Positions 36,051-47,869 of a DNA stretch of 64,000 nt are shown piece by piece. Location of the stretch: positions 35,750,436 through 35,814,435 of the forward strand of contig CAIIXF020000006.1 in NCBI GenBank assembly GCA_903813345.2. The letters run 5' to 3'. The notes beneath the pieces are model-generated. The model saw nothing but the letters and a program-made list of their open reading frames with translations. It did no database searches and was not told where the DNA came from. Source of the DNA: Owenia fusiformis (taxonomy: Eukaryota; Annelida; Polychaeta; Sabellida; Oweniidae). The translations under genes and the position numbers were made by a program. Numbering within the stretch: the stretch's first letter is position 1; each line of letters begins with the position of its first letter.

Positions 36051-37240
36051 GTGAGTACCCTGGTTCAATACCATACAGCACAACTGCCCTCTGACTAACA
36101 CTTCTCAAACAGTACCTTACTGTACCATTTCGGCTATGGTACTGTAGGGTATCGTGAAATATGGTATTGTGCTGTACCATAGACTAAAATAGTACTTTGC
36201 AGTACTATGCACACTGTATAGCACTATACTCAAATGATACAGTTAGGTACGGATTGGGGGTATACTGTCGTGATTTATGATGCCTGTCATATAACTGATG
36301 AATTTAGTTATTCCATCTTATATTAAAAAGTTCTATCTCCATCTATTTTCAATTATTCCTTGTCGATTTCTCTTTTTCGTTTAGAGAACATCAGAAAAGA
36401 TGCTTTCTGTTTGGATGCCCTTCCTCAAATTTCCATGCTCATTCCACAATATTTTCTCTCCTAAATTTGAATAAGCTATCCTGTTTTCTCACCTTTCCAT
36501 GCCATTTAGAGTCTAATTTGTCTGTTTACTGTATTCCTTGCTAATTTCGCATTTTCTTCCCATATTTTGCATTTAAAACAATACTACTGGAGTACAGTGA
36601 AACCTGTAAAGTGTTACACCTCTAGAAGTGGAACACCTCTGTTACTAGAATACTTTTCAGTCCTAAGACAAACTGACTAAATATTAAATGGACCCCTAAA
36701 AGTAGAACACCTCCAAAGTAGAACACTTATTGGAAGTACCAATGGTGTTCCACTTAGACAGGTTTTATTGTATATAGGGGTAAAGGCTGAGAGGAAATAG
36801 GTTGATAAATGGGCCTGCACTGCATTACAGTCAAATATATTTTTTGCATGAAACCTAAGAGCTCAAAGAGAAGTAATGACCACTGGTGATATTTATAAGG
36901 ATTTCTGCTCATAATGAGATTGGATGTTATAACCAGGGGATTTGGGGAAATAAAATATAATTTATGTACAGTAGATACCTTTTTTACGATTGATTTTACA
37001 AAATATAATTTATTTATATAGATACCCTTTCATTTCACATCTTTTTAGAGAGACTTTCATTTATACTCTTGGAATAAGGGATAATCCTCTCATGTTGTAT
37101 CAACCAATCAGATTATATCAATCAGAATTCAGCTATCTAATGACCGTGGCTTGATAATTATCTGGCATTTATTTTAAATTCAAATTCCCATAGAAGTACA
37201 TGACAGCTGAAAAAAAAAAATTTGTGTCTTAGTAACCCTA
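36051..37240. other. intron, MITE and short palindromes
   Basis: Starts GTGAGT. At 36105-36260 repeated GTACTGTA and TACAGTAC motifs form overlapping small palindromes. The MITE at 36595-36770 is listed separately. No coding exon was seen. Confidence 0.5.
36595..36770. mobile_element. 'AAACCTGT' MITE copy 6
   Basis: CAGTGAAACCTGTAAAGTGT at the left and TTAGACAGGTTTTATTG at the right, flanked by TA (36593-36594 and 36771-36772). Contains AGTGGAACACCTC and GTAGAACACC units. Confidence 0.8.
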
Positions 37241-38039
37241 CTATCACACCAACCTAGTTCTCACTACGTTCTAAGAAAACGGGCTTCAACTGTGTGCGAA
37301 CGGACTGGACCTACTAAGAACCGTTTGGGATCTATTTACAAACTTCATCGAACGTACTCGAACGGGTAGGTCCTCTAGAACTTAGACAATGCTCAAAATG
37401 TTCTCGTGGTCGTCACGTTCTACAATTAGAACGAGTGACAACGTACTAACGACGAGCTGGACGTACTACGAACGGAACCGTCGTACTTCAATCCTACTAG
37501 GGACGTTTTAACAACGAGTTGAACTGTCTGAGGACGTGTTGAGAACAAGGTAGAACTAATTGCAAACGGGTTTAAACTGATTAAGAACGTATTCAACACT
37601 GCTTATTAACGAGTTAGCAAAAACATAGCTATCACACCAAACAAGTTGCCACTGCGTTCTTCAAAACTGGTTTTAAACTGTGTGCGAACGGAATGAACGT
37701 AGCTGCAACTTTCTAAGGTCTATTTACGAACTTTATGAACGTTCTCAGACAGGAATGTGATTTTAGAATTTTGAATCGATTCAAAATTCGATGGCGACCA
37801 TACCGTTCTGTAATCAGGTCATGTTGACCTTCTAGACTAAGGGACGCGTTCTACGATGTTGCACACCGACGCGGTGCGACCTGAACGAACTGCGAACGAG
37901 ATGGACGTATTGGAGACTGTTTAAGAACGAAGAAGCTAATTATTTCAGACATATTTCCCGACCACAGCCAGATTGAGCCCGTTTTACGACGTTTTCGTAG
38001 GACTGGCAAGAACGGGTAAGAACTAGTTTGGTGTGATAG
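37241..38039. mobile_element. CpG-rich TIR element with internal duplication
   Basis: Ends CTATCACACCAACCTAGTTC and AACTAGTTTGGTGTGATAG form the terminal inverted repeats. The body is unlike its AT-rich surroundings: full of CG dinucleotides and of AACG/CGTT words (GTGTGCGAACGGA, GGTCTATTTACGAACTTTAT). It consists of two diverged direct copies, 37241-37625 and 37629-38039, each starting at CTATCACACCA. No transposase frame. No clear target duplication was found. Family unknown. Confidence 0.65.
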
Positions 38040-39872
38040 GGGGGTTAGGGAGTAGTACTTGATATTAGTACCTAAAACACAGGGTAGTTAATACAGGAGA
38101 AGCCTCTCTAATTGCTCTCAGCCAGATAGCTCAACAGAAAAATCAGCTTTATATGAGTTCTACAAATTACAATAAAAGAAATTGTAAGTCTTGAAAAGAT
38201 ATGTTTTTTCAATATTGTTCTCACATTTATGATCTGAATCAAATTTCCAGACATATTATAGTTAGAATTTCACTAAGCTTCAAAACGATCCATAAATCTT
38301 CGATTTGAGTGAGTTAATCCAAAAATATAACATGATTTTCAAGTGGCTCCGTCCAGGTACTAGTGCAAAGCAATATTTCATATGTACTTATTAAAATATT
38401 CTTTCTGATTCCTTCAGTTTGTCTTGGATATTTCTCACCGTATGAGTTTAAAAACACAACTTGAGTATATAGGTTACTCTTGACCTGAGTTCTGGTATTT
38501 TCTGACCACATTTTAAAACACTTCGTGTTGTGATTTTTGCCTAGTGTTTTTTAACTCTCCAAATCATCTAATGTTGGCTTGAACTCTGTTTGAACCAGCC
38601 TATAAGAAATATTACATGAAAATGAGGTTTTGCTTGTAGAAAAAGCAATAAAATACAAATATTAACAAAAAATGAAGTTATTTATGATATTTTATTCTGA
38701 AAAAGATGATTACATGCTTGAGGTTTTGTAACTAAAGAAATGAAATTCTTTGAATATTTATGAGGTATTTTGTGAGGTGGGTTTGTTTTTTAGATTACCG
38801 AATCCAAATTGGAATCCAATATATCGGACTTAATTTGACATCTACCTGCTTAAACCTAGGGGAGACGCCATGCTTGTTCATTGAACTTAGCCTCTTGTTA
38901 ACATGGCTGCCCTGAGCGCAGAGCTTTTACGTTCTAACATAGTCTCTGAATTTAACAGTTTACCAACTCCCCCCCCCCCTCCCACAGTTGGTTGTGATCG
39001 CATCCCGGGTCACAAATCAATTGAAAACCCATCATGCTCACATATTTATGTCATCACTTTATAGTCTCTTACTTTTTGGATGGTGTTTGGTGGTTTGTGT
39101 TCGTTGGTCAGTGTTCAGTGATTGGTGTTTGATGCCTATAACAAATGGCAGGTGGTAGCATTTTGCATGTTATTGCCTGATCCTGACCATGCAATCAATA
39201 AGCAGAAAGAAAGGTATTTTTTATAATGTAAAAACATTGGTCAATAATGGCTCAGCGGGATTGTCGAGAAAATGACCATATATAGAAAATCATCTTTCCT
39301 TTGATCAGAAACTCAGGTTGGCTCAATGAGCTCATGGATTTCTCTTGAATTTAGAGTGTTGTTGAAGCTATATTTTAAGAAGTCAAATGAGAATGTCAAA
39401 GGTAGTCCACTTTCCCTGCTAAAAAAATGGCAGATATGTGTATTTTACAGTCATAGCATGTCATTTAATGTCCATAGGTATCATATAAAAGTGTGGTTAA
39501 GAGATACTAGTTGAATATATATGGACTAATATTACCCATATTTGTGTTATTTCTGAGCTTTTAAAAGTACATACTGTAAAATAGAAGTCATCGGTTCACC
39601 CAACCAAATAAAATGTAAATGCCTTTGAAGATTTTTCCTATCTGGAGGTCTTCTCAATTCTTTCATTAATAACCCAAGTTCTTGAAGATCTTACTGGGGT
39701 AACTAAGATTGATTTTTCTATTCATTGAATAAATCTGTACTGTCGTGGAGGAAATTGTACAAATTAAGTTTAGCATTCTGTATATTATGCACAGTTATTT
39801 ATCTGGTTGGTTATTTCACTTCAGGTAATGACGTTGCTGTGAGAAGTTTAAGATAATTCAATGTATACTTGA
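38040..39872. other. intron, no gene recognised
   Basis: AT-rich. A C9 run is at about 38971-38979. The dispersed repeat at 39055-39180 (partner 30470-30580) is listed separately. Confidence 0.45.
39055..39180 (+). repeat. dispersed repeat pair member (see 30470)
   Basis: TTTATAGTCTCTTACTTTTT, GGTGTTTGGTGGTTTGTGTT and ATGGCAGGTGGTAGCATTTT match the 30470-30580 copy. Confidence 0.55.
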
Positions 39873-39915
39873 CAGTGATCTCCCCAGCATTAGAGCAAGT
39901 GGGCATAGCACCCAC
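39873..39915 (+). mobile_element. CAGTGATCTCC MITE, left half (split copy)
   Basis: CAGTGATCTCCCCAGCATTA ... GTGGGCATAGCACCCAC is the left end of the family seen whole at 43095-43300 and 56034-56235. The copy is interrupted after AGCACCCAC and resumes at 42751 with the same nine bases. Confidence 0.75.
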
Positions 39916-39916
39916 T

Positions 39917-40726
39917 AGCCTTGCCCAAGTCGGTATTTTTTACTTATCTGATCTTGAATTATTACCGCCTTGTATAATCTAATACATCTCCGCTGATATA
40001 ATTCTAAGTTATTAAGCGGTTTCGAGATTTCCATAGTACCTACACTGTCAGGGGTATCGCGAAACCTTATTGATTGACAAGATCGCATGAACACGACGTG
40101 TGACTTCAGGCTGATTGACCAATCAAAGCGTTATCAGATGACCTGCATAAACAAAGCAAACTACTTGTCTACGACTTGAAATTCAATGATCTGACCGCGT
40201 GGTTCTTTTGAGATTCAATATATTATGTAATTAAATGTACATTGGAATGCAGTCATTAATATAAATTAAATCATGCGATTCAATGTTGATTTAAAACTGA
40301 ATTGGCGATCAAAATGCACAAAGACCTAGCCAGTAGTTGTCGATCTGATTCAGCGATTGAATCTCAGCCTAGATGTTCGATCATTTGAATTCAGCGATCA
40401 TTTCAACGTTTCTTGTTGAAATCTTCTCACCTCCGGGTATCCGATCGATGCTCCGGCATCCACTAAACTCTGATTGATATTTATCTGATAAAATATTTGT
40501 ATTTTCATGATGAATTCGTGCAAGATTTGTTCGTGAAAAGTCCTGGTGAAATGTGTACTTGTTTTTGACCATGCATAATAATGAGCTAATGTGTCAGGGC
40601 TGTCGTTGATTGGTCCAATTTTACTGACATAAACACTGGGTTGGTAAAGCACGTGGCTTTCTCTTGGGTACAAGGGGGTCATAATAGAAATCAAGATAAG
40701 TAAAAGAGACCGACTTGGGCAAGGCT
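39917..40726. mobile_element. TIR element AGCCTTGCCCAAGTCGGT
   Basis: Left AGCCTTGCCCAAGTCGGT then TTTTTTACTTATCT; right AGATAAGTAAAAGAG then ACCGACTTGGGCAAGGCT. Inverted similarity continues for about 45 bases. The interior 40030-40480 is relatively CpG-rich with a GACCAATCA box and has no long open frame. Confidence 0.75.
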
Positions 40727-40739
40727 GCCATGTTGAAAT

Positions 40740-41135
40740 GGACCATGGCCATACCATGGTATGACCATGGTATACCATGGTATATGGCCATGAAATGCAA
40801 TGAAATACCATGGTAATACCATGGCCGATCATGAACGTTAAATGGCACCATTGCATTTCATTGTTAACAGTGCGTTTTTAACATAGAGTTTTCCATTGAA
40901 AAAATACTGCCGTTTCGCAGTATTTCATGGTCAGAAACCATCAAATGCAATGATATCATGGTCAAGTTCTCGGCCATGATATCATTGCATTTGATGGTTT
41001 CTGACCATGAAATACTGTGAAACGGCAGTATTTTTTCAATGGGAAACTCCATGTTAAAAAAACGCTCCTGACCATGAAATGCAATGGTGCCATTTAACGA
41101 TCATGATATACCATGGTATACCATGGTCAATTAAC
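40740..41135. repeat. near-perfect palindrome, arms about 190 bases
   Basis: Centred near 40968: ...TTGATGGTTTCTGACCATG and its complement are separated by a loop of about 12 bases (CAAGTTCTCGG). The arms include ACTGCCGTTTCGCAGTATTT, AAATGGCACCATTGCATTTC and several CCATGG. It can form a very long hairpin or cruciform. Confidence 0.85.
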
Positions 41136-41839
41136 ATGTAATTTTGTATCTAAAAAATACCACCGTTTCACAGTATTTCATGGTCAAATACCATCAAATG
41201 CAGTGATATCATGGTCTAGACATTTAACCATGATATGCAATGGAGCCATTTAATTATCACGATCTACTATGGTATACTGTGGAAACTATACTTAAAATTT
41301 TGCATTTAAAAATACTGCTATTTTGCAGTATTTCATGGTTGCAAACCATCAAATGCAATGAAGTACAGTCAAGATGTTTAGTCTAAGACTGGAGGTTTGA
41401 CTTACAAAATATTAAGTTGATCTCCTATTTAATCGACAACAGTCAAATAAAAGTAAAGCATATTTGTTTAACAAAAAAAAAATTGTTTCTAGGGTTATTA
41501 ACTTTATTATTCATAATAGAAATTAATTCATTAAATATAGGAACAAAAGTATATAAAGTTGTGATTTTGATGAATATCAGAATCACTAATTATAATAATT
41601 TGGTTATCTAATCAACATTTATTAATAAAGATATTTCATGTAAAAAATACTTTTTGAACATGGCCTTTCATTGTATTTCACTGCATTGCAAGAAAGATCA
41701 TTGCATTTCATTGCATATCATGATCAATCATTGTATTTCATTGCATTTCATGGTTAAACGTGGTATTTCATTGCATTTCATGATCCATTTCAACTCTGAC
41801 CAATTTTAGACTTGAGACTCTTGTAGAGTTCTTTTTAGC

Positions 41840-42605
41840 AATGAAATACCATGGTATAACCATGGTATTTGATGGTCAGGTTTGACAATGAAATGCTATG
41901 AAATACAATCAACCACCAAATGCAATGATATGCCATGATAAATGATAGTTATGATTATGGCAATGAAATACCATGGTGTGACCATAGTATTTGATGGTCA
42001 GGTTTGACAATAAAATGCCATGAAATACCACCAACCATGAAATGCAATGATAAAACCATGATAAATGAGAGTTATGATTTTGGCAATGAAATGACATGGT
42101 ATGACCATGGTAAGTGATTGTCACACGGTACAATGAAATGCCATGAAATGTCATCAACCATGATATGCAATAGTAATACCATGGTAAATGATGGTCAGGT
42201 ACATAACAATAAAATATCATGGTATGACCATGACATTTGATTGTCAAATTGTACAATGAAATACCATCAACCATGATATACAATGGTAATACCATGGTAA
42301 ATGATGGTCAGGAACATGGCAATGAAATACCATGGCATGACCATGGTATTTGATTGTCACATCTTATAATGAAATACCATCAACCATGATATACCATGGT
42401 AAATTATGGTCAGGAACATGGCATTGAAATACCATGGTATTTGATTGTCACATCTTACAATGAAATGCCATGAAATACAATCAACCATGATATACCATGG
42501 TAATACCATGGTAAATGATGGTCAGGAACATGGCAATGAAATACCATGGTATTTGATGGCAAACTTTGGACATGAAATACCATGAAACATGGTATAACAT
42601 GATAT
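41840..42605. repeat. CCATGG-rich tandem array, about 7 units of 100-125 bp
   Basis: Unit GCAATGAAATACCATGGTAT, GACCATGGTATTTGATTGTC, CAATGAAATACCATCAACCA, TGATATACCATGGTAAATGA, TGGTCAGGAACATG. Almost every unit holds several overlapping palindromes around CCATGG. The related half-palindromes at 41140-41360 and 42605-42750 continue the pattern. Long minus-strand frames (40398-40856, 41909-42295) are by-products of the repeat, spelling HGITMVFHC-like strings. Confidence 0.85.
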
Positions 42606-42750
42606 ACCATGGTATACCATGGTCAAAAATTGACCAAAAAAACATCATTGCCACCATGGTCAGAGTTGATGGTAATTTCATTGCCGATCATGATAGACCA
42701 TGGTAAACCATGGTATACCATGGTATCATGGTTTACGTTTAAACATGGTA

Positions 42751-42922
42751 AGCACCCACCTGAGATTTTGAAAATAGGCTTGCACCCACCTGAAAATCCA
42801 TTTGCACCCACTTGAAAATGAGAAAAATCATGAAAAATTGGCACATTTTGACCAATTTTGATCTGAATTCTGAAAAATTGAAGTTTGCACCCATCTGAGA
42901 AAAAATCTTGGGGAGATCACTG
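42751..42922 (+). mobile_element. CAGTGATCTCC MITE, right half (split copy)
   Basis: Continues from AGCACCCACCTGAGATTTTG to ATCTTGGGGAGATCACTG. The outer flanks are CTTGA (left of 39873) and CTTTA (right), a 4/5 match to a 5-bp target duplication. Confidence 0.7.
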
Positions 42923-43094
42923 CTTTATGTCTCATGTTTCAGAGTAAAAAATCCTTTGTGTAAAGTCTATATGATGTATGATTGTATGTTGTATAAAACA
43001 ATTAGATTGAGGTTTTGAAATTATGTAACACGATGCCAATTTCTAGTACAGACCTTCCTATTTCTTGATATGTTGATTTGCTGAGAATCATACA

Positions 43095-43300
43095 CGGTGA
43101 TCTCCCTAGCATTAAAGCAAGTGGGCGCAGCACCCACCTGAGATTTTGAAAACAGGCTTGCACCCACTTGAAAATCCATTTGCACCCACTTAAAAAATGA
43201 GAAAAACCATAAAAAGGTAAATATGTTGATCAATTTTGGTCTGAATTATGAAAATGAGAATTTTGCAACCACTTGAAAAAAACTCCTGTAGAGAACATTG
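43095..43300 (+). mobile_element. CAGTGATCTCC MITE, intact, ATACA duplication
   Basis: Begins CGGTGATCTCCCTAGCATTA and ends TGTAGAGAACATTG, flanked by perfect 5-bp repeats ATACA (43090-43094 and 43301-43305). The body has three GCACCCAC motifs. A fragment in the opposite orientation lies at 44210-44285. Confidence 0.8.
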
Positions 43301-43474
43301 ATACACTTTTCAATTTTCTTCATATTATTGATGGGCGGAAGCCTGAATCTATTAGATTCAAAATCGTACATCCTATCATTGTTTGTGTTTTTTTTATTTA
43401 ATTTTCACCGATTTTATTATCACAATGAATAGTTTTGTTATAGGAGATTAAATGTGGAAGGATCTATATAACTA

Positions 43475-43668
43475 CATTAAAACCTGTCTTATCTGAACTA
43501 TACTTGGATAAGTCTAAAGTGTTCAGATTGGCAACCTGTTGCCACATTTAGAAGGATCCAACATTGAAGCTATGACAGATTAAAAATGACACCAAAAAGT
43601 GTTTGAGAGGTGTTCAGAGTAGAGAGGTGTTCCGATTAGAGAGGTGTTAGGATATGCATGCAATACTG
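43475..43668. mobile_element. 'AAACCTGT' MITE copy 7
   Basis: CATTAAAACCTGTCTTATCT at the left, AGAGAGGTGTTCCGATTAGA and ...CAATACTG at the right. It ends about 100 bases before the second zinc-finger exon. Confidence 0.7.
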
Positions 43669-43765
43669 TTATGTAACTTATAGTTAGAAAAGCAAGAGGG
43701 AGGTTTTGCAAAACTTTTTGTATTTTATTTTTCTTAGCCTTAATTTGTTATTGGTTTATTTCCAG

Positions 43766-43906
43766 GATTCTTCAAGCGAACTGTCCAGAATAAGAAGGTT
43801 TACTCTTGTGTAGATAACAGAACATGTATGATTGATAAAACTCAGCGGAAAAGATGCCCATATTGTCGGTTTCAAAAATGCCTTAGTGTAGGGATGAAAC
43901 TAGAAG
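43766..43906 (+). CDS. NR5A-type receptor, second zinc finger exon
   Basis: Starts after TTGGTTTATTTCCAG. With the preceding G it encodes [47 protein letters not shown], and ends one base into the next codon at donor GTAAGT (43907). The second finger has the four Cys with spacing 5, 9 and 2; the D-box lies between the first two. [16 protein letters not shown] and GMKLE are hallmarks of FTZ-F1/LRH-1. The expected continuation, the FTZ-F1 box that contacts the 5' part of the response element, must lie in the next exon. I did not find that exon before 64000. Confidence 0.96.
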
Positions 43907-46163
43907 GTAAGTGAATGAGATTTGAAATGTCTATATCCCCCAGGAAGATATTTGTGGTTTTCACGTTCAGATTATAGACTGTGAACGGTCTACATAAGTT
44001 ATTAGTCGGTAAAAGTGTTTACAAACTTCTCTGAAGACTCTCTAGATGCAGAAGTGTTGCAGTTCCTCGCCTCGTAAATATTTTTTTTGGGCTAGGAAGA
44101 AAATTTACTTCAGTTATTTTTCCAGGAAAATTATTTTTTGATTTAGGGTAGACATGTAAAATCGTTCTCCCTCCGTTTCTCATGACATGATAGTCTGTTT
44201 CTGTTGAGCAGTAGGTGCAAATGAATTTTCAGGTGGGTGCAAGCCTATTTTCAAAATCTTTCTCAAATTAAATTTTCAAAGTTGATAAACCATATTTCTA
44301 AATGTAATTTTACATGTAGATTTCAAGAAGTTTTAATGATGTAAATCAAGATTATTTCTACTTGCATCGAGATTCTGACAAGTTCACTGGACTATATACA
44401 CATATACCAGCTTACCTAATGGAATAATTGAACAATTTAATACAGGATATAAACCCATAAAAAGAGTTGATGATCTGTAAACTATAAAACTCATAAAAAT
44501 ACAGAGTATGTTTTACACCAAAGAATGTCTTACTGACTTGATCAATAATTTATCATTGGACCTAAGATCAGGTCGACAAGCTTTCCCCATCTCCAAGTAC
44601 AAACAAAAAACCATTCCTTAATATCTTTCTTATGATTTTACAAGACATAACACCTTCGGGCAGTAAAGTCTTACGTCAGCCATAACCTAGTCGGCAGTAT
44701 GAATGTCACTTGATAGAAAAAATTGATCGGGGATTGAGAAAAGATTGGGAAAATCACCCTTGGTGTATAGATATTCAGATAAATAGATCGGGTGGGTGCG
44801 ACAGCCTGACCAGGGGGTGCCTCAATTATTTTTGAATTTAAATTGCCTATGACTCACTTAATCCAGTTCAGTCCATTATTATTAAATATCGGTAGTTGCA
44901 TATACCAAGGGTGAACTTAGAACAGATTGTCGTGAGATTGATGTAAAAAATTCTCACTTTCTATTCTTTTTCTGTACAAATCCCAGAGAAAATGTTTCCC
45001 AAGACTATAAACTTGTCAGATATGAAATTTTCTTATATAGAAGAACAAGTGCTAATTTAAATTATTCAAATATTGTGTATTATACACACGACAGTAATGA
45101 TTAAGATATGCACAACAGTAATAATTTAACACTTTGGTTAATTTGAAGCAAGAAACTGAAATAATGTTGACTTATTCTACTTATATTGATTTTTGGAACT
45201 TATTATTTTTCATTAAAAAAGCATTTCAACTTATTTTTAAATAAAATAAAAGATTTTATTTTAATCTCTTCACTCATAGATTTTAGAATCAATATCTGGT
45301 TTAAATATTACTGTGTTTGTCCTTTGTCTTATGCAAATTCTGTGTAAATCTGCTGTCTATCAATCACTGAGTAAACTTTTTATTGTATCAAAAATAGTGT
45401 AAGATATTGTCATTAGATTGGCATTAGGCAGTGGTATCTCACTTTTCTAATTGTGCATTTTCAGACAAACCTATTACAAATTCATTTAAAATTTCTAAGA
45501 TTGTTTCACAACATGATTTGAAAAATTTGGAACTGATTAGATTTCGAGCATGATGGGTAATTTTTTTTAATGTAATAGTGTCTGGAATTTTAGCGATTAC
45601 ATGATGATGACATTAAAATGCTACGCAACGTATCTATTTTATTGATTGAAGTATTAAGATATGTTATGGTGACTTTGACTTACATGAAAGTCTTGAACTT
45701 TTTGTCCAGACAGTTTTGTGAAAATTCTTTGCAACATCAAGTTGTGGCACATAGTAGTACTATGTTTAAAATGTGACATTATTGTATATTTTATATAACG
45801 AAGGAAATCAATTAAGATTATTCGCTTTCATTCTTAAAGTTGATAAAATATGAATAGCGCTTGTCTTATAACATTTTTTAGAATTCAATGCATGTATTGT
45901 AAATCTGTCCCAAATCTAGCTATTCAAGTCATTTTGCCATTTGATATAATTATAATTCTGTTTCAAGTATAGGTTATAAGGCATAAGGCAAGGTCTTCGA
46001 TGTCTGCATTAAACTTCTTCTATGGCGTCCTCTGTTTGGTGTCATCTTTGTTATTTGATAGGGGAGATACCAATGACAAGCCTGACATTTTGTATTTCAT
46101 GAAAATATACTTATTATTTAGTTCATGACAATTAAGGGAAACAGATACCTGCATACTTATAGA
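43907..46163. other. intron, no exon recognised
   Basis: GTAAGT donor, then AT-rich sequence. I looked for the FTZ-F1 box (RADRMRGGRNKFG-like) and saw none. Contains the 44210-44285 MITE fragment and a GGGTGGGTGCG patch near 44790. Confidence 0.5.
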
Positions 46164-46294
46164 CAGGGTGTCAAATCATATGCTGATTAATGTCCTAGGT
46201 AGGTGTTATAAATTTGGTGTATGATAAAGGGGGGGAAGGGGAGGATGGGTATTATGTTTTTTAAAGATAAGGGGACATACTATTGGACACCCTG
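46164..46294. mobile_element. short CAGGGTGTC...GACACCCTG element
   Basis: Nine-base inverted ends enclose 113 bases with a G-rich patch. Flanks are not a clear duplication. Similar ends (CAGGGTGTCCC) occur at 11269. Possibly a mariner-type MITE. Confidence 0.4.
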
Positions 46295-46630
46295 TTGATC
46301 TCACCGCATCTTTCTGTTTCGCAAGACATATCACCTTCTCTGATATCATGAAACATTCTTTGATACATGGTAACCCAAAAAAGCAGAACTCGTAAGTTCT
46401 GTTTTGAGGTCACCCTATATTAAGCCTACCAGTTGGAATCTCATTAGAAAGTTTGACTTCAATAATTTTAACTATGGAATATAAAGAACATCCTATGATG
46501 CGCACGATATGATTTTCATCCACTCAATGATATTGATATCTGCATGAGTAAGCATGGCAATAATTCATCTATCATATCCACTTGTGGGTAGAAATTATAT
46601 CCCTCATATAGCATATGATATCCTCTCTTA

Positions 46631-47126
46631 GGGGCGGGGTCAAAATATCAATGTTCATATGGAGACGAAAGTAATTTCGTTTGGACAACAACCCCCCCAC
46701 CCCCCCCTCTAGACGAAAGCTTAGGTCACTTCAAAAAAACATTGATTTAAAAGTCAAATGAGAGGCATAATCGTATCCTATTTGCCGGGTTATTATTACG
46801 GTGAATTAACACACGTTCGCAATTTAACTGCATTGAACTCTTCAAAAGGAGGAGGGAAAAGTACGGAATTTATTTGAAAAATGATCGAATTATCGTCTTT
46901 ATCTACCGATATTTTGGACCTATCACACAAAAAAGCTCACGAACTATTGAAAACAAGCCTTTTTATCAGAACATAGTGCCAGAAAAAGTGGGTAGGTCCA
47001 ATTATTTTTGTATATCAGATCCGAATTATCGATGTTTTTTTGGTCAACGAAAGTGCCCAAAAACCCCCTCCCCCTCGCGAAAGTACTTTCGTCTCCATAT
47101 GAACATCGATATTTTGACCCCGCCCC
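46631..47126. mobile_element. PIF/Harbinger-like element, GGGGCGGGG ends
   Basis: Terminal repeats GGGGCGGGGTCAAAATATCA then ATGTTCATATGGAGACGAAA are matched in inverse at 47072-47126, with TTA on both sides (46628-46630 and 47127-47129). GGGGC ends plus a TTA duplication fit PIF/Harbinger. The 88-codon frame at 46874-47140 runs out of the element and has no transposase features. Confidence 0.8.
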
Positions 47127-47869
47127 TTAACACTCCTTGAGAACTCAGTTAACAAGAAACCCCTAGTGATCTTATTAATGAACAAGCGTCCGAATATTTT
47201 TTTTCAAAATGAGGAAAGGAAGTGCTATAATTACTTTAGGAACACCTACAATGCCATTGCTGATCGGGTCCCTCATGTAAGACTTGCACTTTTATTAACT
47301 ATTGGTAATAAAATCTTTCGCGACAATAAATTTTGTGATAATTAGCAGTTATTGTGTGATAATTAGCAGTTATAGCCTGAGTCACCTGTATATACTGAAT
47401 TTGTCTAATCTTATCTAAGAGTACATCATTTAATTTGTTTCTTTGTTATTATTATGGTAAGTAATAACTATATATGAGGGTTATGTTATGGGAGGTTTTT
47501 GATATGGGGTATATCCAGGTTCTCATTATTTTTGAAAACTCCATCAACATTTTCATTAAGAAAAATTCTACTGTCTGTTGCATCCATTTTGACAGTTACG
47601 CTGTAGCAAGATATTCTAACAAATTGATTGTTCCAACACTGAACAAAAACATTGTCTCAGGAATATTGGAACGAGAGATACATAGCAAGAGATGTATATA
47701 TACAGGCTCGTAGCCAGGGGGAGCGGCCGATATATATATGTATTGTAATAATGTCAGTTTGAATAAAATGTCACATTGTGGTAAGATCTTGATAATGATT
47801 TTCAGTGGGAACAGGGTAATAGATCAAAGTTACAAGGTTCTTTCAATCAAGGTCAAGAAAAAGCAAAGA

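Larger units (their letters stand above)
39916..42750. mobile_element. 2.8-kb insertion in a CAGTGATCTCC MITE, 9-bp duplication
   Basis: AGCACCCAC occurs at both edges (39907-39915 and 42751-42759) but only once in intact family members, so it is a likely 9-bp target duplication. The insert consists of a TIR unit (39917-40726) followed by CATGG-rich palindromes (40735-42750). A 9-bp duplication with long terminal repeats would fit Mutator-like elements, but the two outer edges are not inverted copies of each other, so the insert is probably composite. Confidence 0.55.

Noticed and set aside
40398-42295. Minus-strand frames of 152 and 128 codons (HGITMVFHC / HGHTMVFHC repeats)
   Set aside because: They are translations of the CATGG palindrome array; other frames and the other strand are equally open and the composition is repeat-driven.
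46874-47140. 88-codon frame
   Set aside because: Spans the end of a Harbinger-like MITE and reads the terminal repeat; no domain.
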